A stretch of DNA of 6,000 nucleotides from DATCSE01 sp036568605. GTDB lineage: Bacteria; Pseudomonadota; Gammaproteobacteria; Burkholderiales; Burkholderiaceae_C. The DNA lies in NCBI GenBank assembly GCA_036568605.1, contig DATCSE010000006.1, positions 1 through 6,000 on the forward strand, written 5' to 3'. The position numbers were made by a program, and so were the translations under genes. This document shows positions 1 to 5,717 of this stretch, one piece after another. The notes beneath the pieces were generated by a model, which was not told where the DNA came from, ran no database searches, and was given only the letters and a program-made list of their open reading frames with translations. Every line of letters begins with the position of its first letter. The stretch's first letter is position 1.

Positions 1-237
1 CCCGCCGATGGGCTGGCCGACGACGAGCTCGCGTGCGTCTTCCAGCGTCTGCCGGATCTTCTCGCCGCCCGGCACTTCGCCGACGCCGGTGCGGCCGGCG
101 CTGTCGGTCAGGATCAGCAGGTTGCGCGTGAAGAAAGGGCCGTGCGCGCCGCTCAGGTTCAGCAGCATGCTGTCGCGGCCGGCGACCGGGATCACGCGCA
201 TGGCGGTGATGCGCGGCGTCGTGGACGAGGTGGTCAT
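1..237 (-). CDS. gudD: Glucarate dehydratase, N-terminal part (cut by window edge)
   Basis: Glucarate dehydratase is an enolase-superfamily enzyme of the cytoplasm. It removes water from D-glucarate (and L-idarate) to give 5-keto-4-deoxy-D-glucarate, the first step of aldarate breakdown. Only the first 79 codons are present; the rest lies beyond base 1. The visible part is the N-terminal capping region and closely matches E. coli GudD as I remember it: a VIPVAG-x-DSML stretch at residues 15-25, NLSGAH at 27-32, PFFTRN at 34-39 and GVGEVPGGEKIR at 51-62. Asn27 and His32 occupy the same numbers as the substrate-contacting residues of the E. coli enzyme. The catalytic barrel, with its Lys and His bases and Mg ligands, is outside the window. 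The ATG at 237 is supported by an AGGAG nine bases upstream. It follows the tctC-like gene by 17 bases and is almost certainly co-transcribed with it. Confidence 0.93.
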   Translation of the reverse strand, partial: MTTSSTTPRITAMRVIPVAGRDSMLLNLSGAHGPFFTRNLLILTDSAGRTGVGEVPGGEKIRQTLEDARELVVGQPIGG

Positions 238-246
238 GGTGACGGG

Positions 247-251
247 CTCCT
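247..251 (-). promoter_or_regulatory. Ribosome binding site of gudD
   Basis: AGGAG on the minus strand, nine bases before the gudD ATG. It lies in the 17-base gap after the tctC-like stop codon and fixes the gudD start. Confidence 0.8.
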
Positions 252-254
252 GCA

Positions 255-1229
255 TCAGTCGGCCGTGATCTTGCGGGTCTCGATCAGCTGCTTCCAGCGC
301 GCGCTCTCGCGCTGCTGGAACTGCGCGAACTGCTCGGGCGTGTTCGCGACGATCTCGATCCCGATGGACGTGAACTGCTGCTTGACCTGGGCATCGTTCA
401 ATGCGGCGACCACCGCCGCATGCATCTTCGAACGCACGTCGGCCGGCAGCCCCTTGGGGGCCACGATCGCCTGCCACGAGTAGACGTCGACGCCCTTGAT
501 GCCCGATTCGATCAGCGTGGGCACGTTGGGCAGGACCGGCGAGCGCTTGTCGCCGGTCACCGCGAGCGCGATCAGCTTGCCGGCGTTGATGTGCTGCAGC
601 ACCGCATTGACGTTCTGGAACGACGCCTCGACCTGGCCGCCGAGCAGATCGGAGATCGCCGGCGCCCCGCCCTTGTACGGCACATGCGTGCCGCTGGTGC
701 CCGTCTGCAGCCAGAACAGCTCGGCGGTCAAGTGGTCCGACGAGCCGTTGCCCGACGACGCGAAGGTCATCTTCCCGGGCTCGGCCTTCAGGTGCGCGAC
801 CACGTCGGCCACGCTCTTGAGCTTCGAGTTCGCCGGCACGACGAGCACGTTCGGCGCCTGCACCGCGACCGTGATCGGATCGAAATCCTTGGCCGCGTCG
901 TACTGCACGCTCTTGATCAGGTGCGGCGCGATCACCAGCGGCCCCAGCGAGGTCACCAGGAACGTGTAGCCATCCGGCGCGGAGCGCTTGACCTGCGCGG
1001 CGCCTATCGTGCCGGTGGCGCCGGCCCGGTTGTCGACGATGAAGGTCTGCGAGAAGCGCTCCTGCAGCTTCGTGCCGAGGGTGCGGGCGATGGTGTCCGT
1101 CGAACCGCCGGGTGGGAACGGAACGACCAGCGTGACCGGTTTGCTCGGCCAGCTGTCGGCGAGCGCCGGGCCGGCGGTCAGCAGGCCGGCGGCGAGCCCG
1201 GTCGCCAGCAGGGACAGGAACTTCCTCAT
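255..1229 (-). CDS. Bug/TctC-family periplasmic solute-binding protein
   Basis: This is a substrate-binding protein of the Bug (TctC) family, the periplasmic capture subunit of tripartite tricarboxylate transporters. The protein has 324 residues, normal for the family. It begins with a Sec signal peptide: MRK, a hydrophobic run to about residue 20, then an ALA-D cleavage site after residue 24. The mature protein shows the two family loops: PFPPGG-x-x-D at residues 37-45, and V-D-N-R-x-G-A-x-G at 65-73 followed by APDGYT. The reading frame is open to an ATG at 1319, but the start at 1229 is chosen because it gives a clean signal peptide and has GGAGA five bases upstream. A longer start would also run through the promoter and operators. 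No TctA/TctB membrane genes are visible, as is common for the many orphan Bug genes. Placement before gudD suggests it binds glucarate, galactarate or a related sugar acid; that ligand is inferred from context only. Confidence 0.92.
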   Translation of the reverse strand: MRKFLSLLATGLAAGLLTAGPALADSWPSKPVTLVVPFPPGGSTDTIARTLGTKLQERFSQTFIVDNRAGATGTIGAAQVKRSAPDGYTFLVTSLGPLVIAPHLIKSVQYDAAKDFDPITVAVQAPNVLVVPANSKLKSVADVVAHLKAEPGKMTFASSGNGSSDHLTAELFWLQTGTSGTHVPYKGGAPAISDLLGGQVEASFQNVNAVLQHINAGKLIALAVTGDKRSPVLPNVPTLIESGIKGVDVYSWQAIVAPKGLPADVRSKMHAAVVAALNDAQVKQQFTSIGIEIVANTPEQFAQFQQRESARWKQLIETRKITAD

Positions 1230-1234
1230 CGATG

Positions 1235-1239
1235 TCTCC
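1235..1239 (-). promoter_or_regulatory. Ribosome binding site of the Bug/TctC gene
   Basis: GGAGA on the minus strand, five bases before the ATG at 1229. It decides for this start over the in-frame ATGs at 1244 and 1319. Confidence 0.7.
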
Positions 1240-1244
1240 AACAT

Positions 1245-1258
1245 TGGTAGCGCTACCA
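1245..1258. promoter_or_regulatory. Operator O2, perfect 14-bp palindrome
   Basis: TGGTAGCGCTACCA reads the same on both strands and fits the LacI-family pattern TG-N2-A-N-CG-N-T-N2-CA with a central CG. It lies just downstream of the expected transcript start of the tctC-gudD operon and before the ribosome binding site. The gene for a LacI-family regulator is immediately upstream, so that protein is the likely ligand of this site. The 12-bp core is repeated exactly at 1270-1281. Confidence 0.85.
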
Positions 1259-1267
1259 GAATGTTGA

Positions 1268-1296
1268 ATGGTAGCGCTACCTTTTGGTTCTGGCAA
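1268..1296 (-). promoter_or_regulatory. Promoter of the tctC-gudD operon
   Basis: On the minus strand there is a -35 element TTGCCA (1291-1296, five of six to consensus), a 17-base spacer, and a -10 element TACCAT (1268-1273, four of six). The -10 element overlaps operator O1, so a bound repressor would block polymerase. Transcription would begin near 1261. The promoter was found by eye and is unproven, but the spacing and the overlap with the operator support it. Confidence 0.65.
1270..1281. promoter_or_regulatory. Operator O1, perfect 12-bp palindrome
   Basis: GGTAGCGCTACC is an exact copy of the core of O2, with its centre 24 bp away. It covers part of the -10 element and spacer of the operon promoter. 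The outer bases are less symmetric than in O2 (T on both sides), so affinity may differ between the two sites. Two identical palindromes around one promoter next to a LacI-family gene are strong evidence for a repressor target. Confidence 0.85.
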
Positions 1297-1325
1297 CCCG
1301 GCGTCCGGACAGCGAACAAGGCCTC

Positions 1326-2363
1326 TCAGGCGCTTTCGCGCTCGACGATCGAAAAGCCGATGTCGACCACGCCCGACTCGACCGTACGGCCCTCGGCACG
1401 CTCGACGATGAAGTGCGCCGCATGGCGCCCGATGGCCGCCGAGTCGATGCGCACGGTGCTCAGCGACGGGCTGGCATCGGCCGCGAACTCCAGGTCCCCG
1501 AAACCCACCACGGCCAGCGCGTCCGGCACCGCGATCCCCTGCACGCGCGCCTCGGTCGTCACGCCCAGCGCGAGCAGATCCGACGAGCAGAAGATGCCAT
1601 CGACACCGCCGCCCCACCGCCGCAGTTCGGCCAGCGCGGCCCGGCCACTGTGCAGTGTCGTCGGGGCCGGCACGACCATCACCTGCACGTCGCCCAGCCC
1701 GCGCGCGTGGGCCTCGGCGAGAAACGCCCGCGTGCGCCGCGCGGCGCGCTCGTCGTCACCCGCGACGACGGCGAGCCGTTGCCGGCCTCGGCCTTGCAGG
1801 AACGCGGCGACGGCGCGCCCGACCTCGGCATGCGAGAAACCGACCAGCATGTCGATCGGAGTGCCGGTCAGGTCCCAGGTCTCGACGACCGGGATGCCCG
1901 AGGCGAGCAGGCGCCGGCGCCCCTGCTCGGTGTGCACGATGCCGGTCAGCACGATGCCATCGGGGCGGCGGCCGATGATCGCTTCGAGCAGCGCATCCTC
2001 ACGGTTGGCGACATAGCCGCTCTGCCCGAGCATCAGCTGATACCCACGCTCGGCCAGCGACTCGGTCAGCGCCTGGACCGTCGGCAGGAAGACCGGCCCC
2101 GAGATCGTCGGCACGACCGCCGCGACCAGCCGGCTGCGGGTCGACGCGAGGCCGCCGGCGAGCAGGTTGGGCACGTAGCCGGTCTGCGCGATCGCGTCGG
2201 CCACGCGCTTGCGCACGTCCTCCGACACCTGCTCGGGCGTGTTGACCGCGCGCGACGCGGTGATCGGCGCGACCCCCGCGAGCTTCGCGACGTCGTGCAG
2301 CGTCACGGCGCCGCTGCGGCGGCGCGCACGGCGAGGCGGCTGTGGCTGCTGCGGCGCGTCCAT
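1326..2363 (-). CDS. LacI-family transcriptional regulator, GntR-like (probable repressor of the tctC-gudD operon)
   Basis: A 345-residue LacI/GalR-family DNA-binding regulator. An Arg/Pro/Gln-rich tail (residues 1-19) precedes the helix-turn-helix: LHDVAKLAGV at 22-31 and the recognition helix PITASRAVN at 33-41. The hinge follows with GYVPNLLAGGLAS at 62-74; Leu72 occupies the minor-groove wedge position. The rest is a periplasmic-binding-protein-like effector domain, with DGIVLT, GIPVVE, a VGFSHAEVGRAV stretch and DGIFCSSDLLALG typical of the family. Similarity is closest to gluconate repressor GntR of E. coli among those I know (the NPEQVS and VGF motifs correspond). The inducer is probably a sugar acid, by inference from gudD. 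No Shine-Dalgarno is seen; the ATG is 3 bases after the metR stop, so translation is probably coupled to metR. A GTG at 2306 is an alternative start but would leave almost nothing before the HTH. The two palindromes at 1245-1281 are its likely operators. Confidence 0.93.
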   Translation of the reverse strand: MDAPQQPQPPRRARRRSGAVTLHDVAKLAGVAPITASRAVNTPEQVSEDVRKRVADAIAQTGYVPNLLAGGLASTRSRLVAAVVPTISGPVFLPTVQALTESLAERGYQLMLGQSGYVANREDALLEAIIGRRPDGIVLTGIVHTEQGRRRLLASGIPVVETWDLTGTPIDMLVGFSHAEVGRAVAAFLQGRGRQRLAVVAGDDERAARRTRAFLAEAHARGLGDVQVMVVPAPTTLHSGRAALAELRRWGGGVDGIFCSSDLLALGVTTEARVQGIAVPDALAVVGFGDLEFAADASPSLSTVRIDSAAIGRHAAHFIVERAEGRTVESGVVDIGFSIVERESA

Positions 2364-2366
2364 GCG

Positions 2367-3290
2367 CTACAGCAGCGTCACGCCGGGCAGGCTGCGCAGC
2401 GAGGTCTCGCGCATCGTGCGCACGAACTCGACGACATAGGGCTTGTCGGCCAGCCGCTGCGCGGTCGCGGCATAGAGCCGCCCGGTCAGGCCGTGCTCGC
2501 CTATGCGTTGCGACGCGACATAACCGCGGTCCAGGTAGCTCTTCACGGCCCACAGCGGCAGCGCCGCCAGCCCCCGGCCGCTCGCGACCAGCTGCAGCAT
2601 CGCGACGGTCAGCTCGGTGGTGCGGCGCGGCGGCGCGATGCCGGCCGGTTGCAGCACACGGCGCACGAGGTCCAGCATCTCGTCGGGCACCGGGTAGGTG
2701 ATCAGCGCGCGGTCCGCGAAGTCGCGGGCTTCGAGCCACGCCTTGCGCGTCAGCGGATCGTCGTGGGGCAGCAGCGCGACGATCTCGAAGCTGAACAGCG
2801 GATGGATCGCGACGCCGGCCTCGCCGCTTTCGACATCGGAGACGATCGCCAGTTCGGCGCGGTCCTGATGCAGCAGGCCGATCGGATCGGCCTGGAAGCC
2901 CGAGACGATGTCCAGCTCCACCTCGGGCCATTGCGCACGAAACGCATCCATCGCCGGCATCAGCCAGTCGAAGCAGGTGTGGCACTCGACCGCGATGCGC
3001 AACGTGCCGGCCGCGCCGGCGACCAGGCGGCGCACGTCGCGCTCGGCCTCGTCGACCAGCGGCAGCGCGTCATCGGCCAGCTTCAGCAGCCGCCGGCCCG
3101 CGGCGCCGAAGCTCACCGGGTTGGACTTGCGCTCGAACAGCACCGCGCCGAAGTGCTCCTCCAGGCTCTTGAGCTGATGCGACAGCGCCGACTGCGTCAG
3201 GTTCAGCAACTGGGCGGCACGCGAGAGACTGCCGGTCTCGCGCAACGCGGCCAAGGTCTTGAGGTGGCGGAGCTCCAGCGGCGACTGCAT
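2367..3290 (-). CDS. metR: MetR, LysR-family activator of methionine biosynthesis
   Basis: A LysR-type regulator that, in its family, uses homocysteine as co-effector to control metE and other methionine genes. The protein has 307 residues (E. coli MetR has 317). The N-terminal winged HTH covers about residues 5-65: LRHLKTLAALRETGSL at 7-22, TQSALSHQLKSLEE at 32-45 and LFERKS at 51-56. The effector domain starts near residue 95 with RIAVECHTC at 98-106, matching the RIAIECHSC signature of MetR. Later matches are ITYPV and the VASGRGLAALPLWAV stretch. It is divergent from metE with 93 bases between starts, the classical metR-metE arrangement. The ATG at 3290 sits inside a MetR-type binding site, which suggests autoregulation. 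No strong ribosome binding site precedes it. The lacI-type gene follows 3 bases after the stop. Confidence 0.95.
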   Translation of the reverse strand: MQSPLELRHLKTLAALRETGSLSRAAQLLNLTQSALSHQLKSLEEHFGAVLFERKSNPVSFGAAGRRLLKLADDALPLVDEAERDVRRLVAGAAGTLRIAVECHTCFDWLMPAMDAFRAQWPEVELDIVSGFQADPIGLLHQDRAELAIVSDVESGEAGVAIHPLFSFEIVALLPHDDPLTRKAWLEARDFADRALITYPVPDEMLDLVRRVLQPAGIAPPRRTTELTVAMLQLVASGRGLAALPLWAVKSYLDRGYVASQRIGEHGLTGRLYAATAQRLADKPYVVEFVRTMRETSLRSLPGVTLL

Positions 3291-3302
3291 GAACGAAATT
3301 CA
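3290..3302. promoter_or_regulatory. MetR binding site, TGAA-N5-TTCA
   Basis: TGAACGAAATTCA fits the published MetR consensus TGAA-N5-TTCA exactly. It overlaps the first base of the metR start codon and lies within the metR leader, so binding could repress metR. It also lies about 35-45 bases upstream of the candidate metE -10 element, a usual place for a LysR-type activator. A 7-bp inverted copy of its interior (AACGAAA at 3292-3298, TTTCGTT at 3320-3326), followed by a TGAA half-site at 3327-3330, may be a weaker second site. Confidence 0.75.
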
Positions 3303-3308
3303 GAATCA

Positions 3309-3337
3309 TCAAAAGAAAGTTTCGTTTGAATCATAGT
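3309..3337 (+). promoter_or_regulatory. Candidate metE promoter (activator-dependent)
   Basis: There is a -10-like CATAGT (3332-3337, four of six) with a poor -35-like TCAAAA (3309-3314) at 17-base spacing. A weak -35 is expected of a promoter that needs MetR, and the MetR site is just upstream. Transcription would start near 3344, leaving a leader of about 40 bases that is mostly the hairpin at 3349-3389. The match is weak and made by eye. Confidence 0.35.
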
Positions 3338-3359
3338 GGCACGCCGCCGATCATCACAA
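3330..3359 (-). promoter_or_regulatory. metR: Candidate metR promoter
   Basis: On the minus strand: -35 TTGTGA (3354-3359, four of six), an 18-base spacer, and -10 TATGAT (3330-3335, five of six). The -10 overlaps the candidate metE -10 on the other strand, so the two promoters would compete. The transcript would begin near 3323, placing the MetR site at 3290-3302 downstream of the start, consistent with autorepression. Confidence 0.5.
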
Positions 3360-3389
3360 GTCTTCTTTTTGCACCGGCTTGTCATGATC
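3349..3389 (+). promoter_or_regulatory. Imperfect hairpin covering the metE start codon
   Basis: Arms 3349-3362 and 3376-3389 pair over 14 positions: GATCAT with ATGATC, one C-C mismatch, ACAAG with CTTGT, then one G-U pair and one C-G pair. The loop is 13 bases and pyrimidine-rich (3363-3375). The right arm includes the probable metE ATG (3384-3386). No Shine-Dalgarno sequence lies between the loop and the ATG. As RNA, this would hide the start codon in a stem. It could instead be a DNA site or chance; its role is inferred. Confidence 0.5.
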
Positions 3390-5705
3390 CGAACCCACAT
3401 CCTCGGCTTCCCGCGCATGGGCGCGCAACGCGAACTGAAATTCGCGCTCGAGCGCCATTGGCGGGGCGAGATCGACGAAGCTGCGCTGGAGAGCACCGGG
3501 CGCGAGCTGCGCGAGCGCCATTGGGCGCGGCAGCGCGACGCCGGGCTCGACTACGTCAGCGTCGGCGATTTCGCGTTCTACGACCATGTCGCGAACCACA
3601 TCCAGATGCTGGGCTGCGAGCCGGCGCGGTTCGGCTTCACCGCAGACCAATCGGAACTCTCGCGCTACTTCGCGATGGCACGCGGTGTGTCGGCCGACAC
3701 CGAACACGGTGCCGGCTGTGGCTGCGGCCACGCGGCGGATACCGGCGCGAAGCCGGCGCTGGAGATGACGAAGTGGTTCGACACGAACTACCACTATCTG
3801 GTCCCGGAGTTCGACCGCGACACCCGCTTCCGGCTCGCATCGCGCCGGCTGCTCGAGGAGGTCGCGCAGGCACAGGCGCTGGGGCACCGCGTCAAGCCGG
3901 TGCTGCTGGGCCCGTTGAGCTTTTTATGGCTGGGCAAGGAAAAAGCCGCGGACTTCGACAAGCTCGATCTGCTGGATGCCCTCTTGCCGGTCTACGCGGA
4001 GCTGCTGACCCGCCTCGGCGCGGCCGGCGTGCAGTGGGTGCAGCTCGACGAGCCCATCCTCGGCCTCGACCTGCCGCCGCGCTGGATCGCGGCGTTCGCG
4101 CGCGCCTACCGGGCGTTGGAAGCGGCCGACGTGTCGATCCTCTTGGCAACCTATTTCTCGCCGCTCGAGCGCCACCTCGATCTGGCGTGCGCGCTGCCGG
4201 TCGCGGGCCTGCATGTCGACGCGGTGCGCGCCCCGGACGAGCTCGAAGCGGTGCTCGCGAAGCTGCCGGCCGACCGCGAGCTCTCGATCGGCATCGTCGA
4301 CGGGCGCAACGTCTGGCGCACCGACCTAGACCGCGCGCTCGCGCGGCTGCGCCCCGCCCTCGCGCAACGCCACGGCCGCCTGTGGATCGCCCCCTCGTGT
4401 TCGCTGCTGCACGTTCCGCTGAGCCTGGCCGACGACGCCGGGCTGGACCGAGAGCTGCGCAGCTGGCTGGCCGGCGCGGTCGACAAGCTGGTCGAGCTGC
4501 AGCTGCTCAAGCGCGCGCTGATCGAAGGCGAGCGGGTCGTGCAGCGCGAGCTCTTCGTCGCGAGTGCCGCCGTTGCGGCGCGCGCGAGCAGCCCGCGGGT
4601 GCGCAACCCCGCCGTCGCGCAGCGCCTCGCGGCCCTGGACGAGCACGCCGACCGGCGCGCCTCGCGCTTCGCGGTGCGCCAGGCGCTGCAGCGAGAGCGC
4701 TTCCGGCTGCCGGACTATCCGACCACGACGATAGGCTCGTTCCCGCAGACCGCCGAGATCCGTGCCGCGCGCGCCGCGTACCGGCGCGGCGAGCTCGATG
4801 CCGGCGCGTACCGCGACGCGATGCGCCGCGAGATCGCGCACGCGGTGCGCAAGCAGGAGGAGCTGGGCCTGGACGTGCTGGTGCACGGCGAGGCCGAGCG
4901 CAACGACATGGTCGAGTACTTCGGCGAGCAGCTCGCCGGCTTCGCGTTCACAGCGAACGGCTGGGTGCAGTCGTACGGCTCGCGCTGCGTGAAGCCGCCC
5001 ATCCTGTTCGGCGACGTCTCGCGCCCGCGGCCGATGACGGTCGAGTGGACGAGCTATGCGCAGAGCCTGACCCGCCGGCCGATGAAAGGCATGCTGACCG
5101 GCCCGATCACGATCCTGCAGTGGTCGTTCGTGCGTGATGACCAGCCGCGCGCCGCCACCGCGCTGCAGATCGCGCTGGCGATACGCGACGAGGTCGCCGA
5201 CCTCGAGCGCGCAAGGATCGGCATCATCCAGATCGACGAGCCGGCGATCCGCGAGGGCCTGCCGCTGCGGCGTGCGCAATGGGGTGACTACCTGCGCTGG
5301 GCGGCGCGCGCGTTCCGCATCTCGGCCGGCGGCGCAGCCGATGCGACGCAGATCCACACCCACATGTGCTACTCGGAGTTCAACGACATCCTGCCCGAGA
5401 TCGCGTCCATGGACGCCGACGTGATCACGATCGAGACCAGTCGCTCCGACATGGAACTGCTGGCCGGCTTCGGCAGCTTCGAATACCCGAACGAGATCGG
5501 ACCCGGCGTCTACGACATCCACTCGCCGCGCGTACCGTCGCGCGACGAGATCGTGCGCCTGATGGCCAAGGCTGCGGCCGTGATCCCGGCGCGCAACCTC
5601 TGGGTCAACCCGGATTGCGGGCTGAAAACGCGCAACTGGCCGGAGACCGAAGCGGCGCTGCGCAACATGGTGGAGGCCGCCCGGCAACTGCGAGCGGCCG
5701 CGTGA
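3384..5705 (+). CDS. metE: Cobalamin-independent methionine synthase
   Basis: 5-methyltetrahydropteroyltriglutamate-homocysteine methyltransferase, the cytoplasmic zinc enzyme for the last step of methionine synthesis without vitamin B12. From the ATG at 3384 it has 773 residues (E. coli MetE 753). The N-terminal barrel begins with ILGFPRMG and carries EMTKWFDTNYHYLVPEF at 127-143. The catalytic barrel begins with TTTIGSFPQT (Ile450 and Ser452 for homocysteine), then VHGEAERNDMVEYFGE (Glu503) and IQIDEP (Asp618). The zinc ligands are His660, Cys662, Glu684 and Cys745, all offset by 19 from the E. coli numbers, so the enzyme should be active. A Cys/His-rich segment at 107-117 makes the linker before EMTKW about 14 residues longer than in E. 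coli. The frame is open to a GTG at 3336; the ATG is chosen because LGFPR normally lies within the first dozen residues. No cobalamin riboswitch precedes it; control appears to be by MetR. Confidence 0.97.
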   Translation: MIRTHILGFPRMGAQRELKFALERHWRGEIDEAALESTGRELRERHWARQRDAGLDYVSVGDFAFYDHVANHIQMLGCEPARFGFTADQSELSRYFAMARGVSADTEHGAGCGCGHAADTGAKPALEMTKWFDTNYHYLVPEFDRDTRFRLASRRLLEEVAQAQALGHRVKPVLLGPLSFLWLGKEKAADFDKLDLLDALLPVYAELLTRLGAAGVQWVQLDEPILGLDLPPRWIAAFARAYRALEAADVSILLATYFSPLERHLDLACALPVAGLHVDAVRAPDELEAVLAKLPADRELSIGIVDGRNVWRTDLDRALARLRPALAQRHGRLWIAPSCSLLHVPLSLADDAGLDRELRSWLAGAVDKLVELQLLKRALIEGERVVQRELFVASAAVAARASSPRVRNPAVAQRLAALDEHADRRASRFAVRQALQRERFRLPDYPTTTIGSFPQTAEIRAARAAYRRGELDAGAYRDAMRREIAHAVRKQEELGLDVLVHGEAERNDMVEYFGEQLAGFAFTANGWVQSYGSRCVKPPILFGDVSRPRPMTVEWTSYAQSLTRRPMKGMLTGPITILQWSFVRDDQPRAATALQIALAIRDEVADLERARIGIIQIDEPAIREGLPLRRAQWGDYLRWAARAFRISAGGAADATQIHTHMCYSEFNDILPEIASMDADVITIETSRSDMELLAGFGSFEYPNEIGPGVYDIHSPRVPSRDEIVRLMAKAAAVIPARNLWVNPDCGLKTRNWPETEAALRNMVEAARQLRAAA

Positions 5706-5717
5706 ACCGCGGGAGCT

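Noticed and set aside
420..1250. 276-codon open frame on the + strand opposite the Bug/TctC gene
   Set aside because: Arg/Asp/Gly-rich complement of a clear periplasmic binding protein gene. It also runs into the O2 operator.
1303..1331. Palindrome GTCCGGAC (1303-1310) and a short GCCT/AGGC stem (1321-1331) after lacI, as a possible terminator
   Set aside because: The stems are very short, one has no loop, and no U-run follows. No terminator can be supported between lacI and the tctC-gudD operon.
1284..3329. 681-codon open frame on the + strand opposite lacI and metR
   Set aside because: Its product is an Arg/Gln/His/Ala-rich low-information sequence with no recognisable domain. It is the complement of two certain genes and is expected in high-GC DNA.
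3291..3383. Cobalamin or SAM riboswitch before metE
   Set aside because: The 93-base gap is too short for a cobalamin riboswitch and holds neither a B12-box nor a SAM-riboswitch core that I can see. The MetR site explains the control.
3326..5137. 603-codon open frame on the + strand in another frame of metE
   Set aside because: Arg/Ala-rich out-of-frame reading of metE codons with no family signature.
4326..5687. 453-codon open frame on the - strand opposite metE
   Set aside because: Shadow of metE: Arg- and Asp-rich, no domain, and the opposite strand is a fully conserved enzyme.
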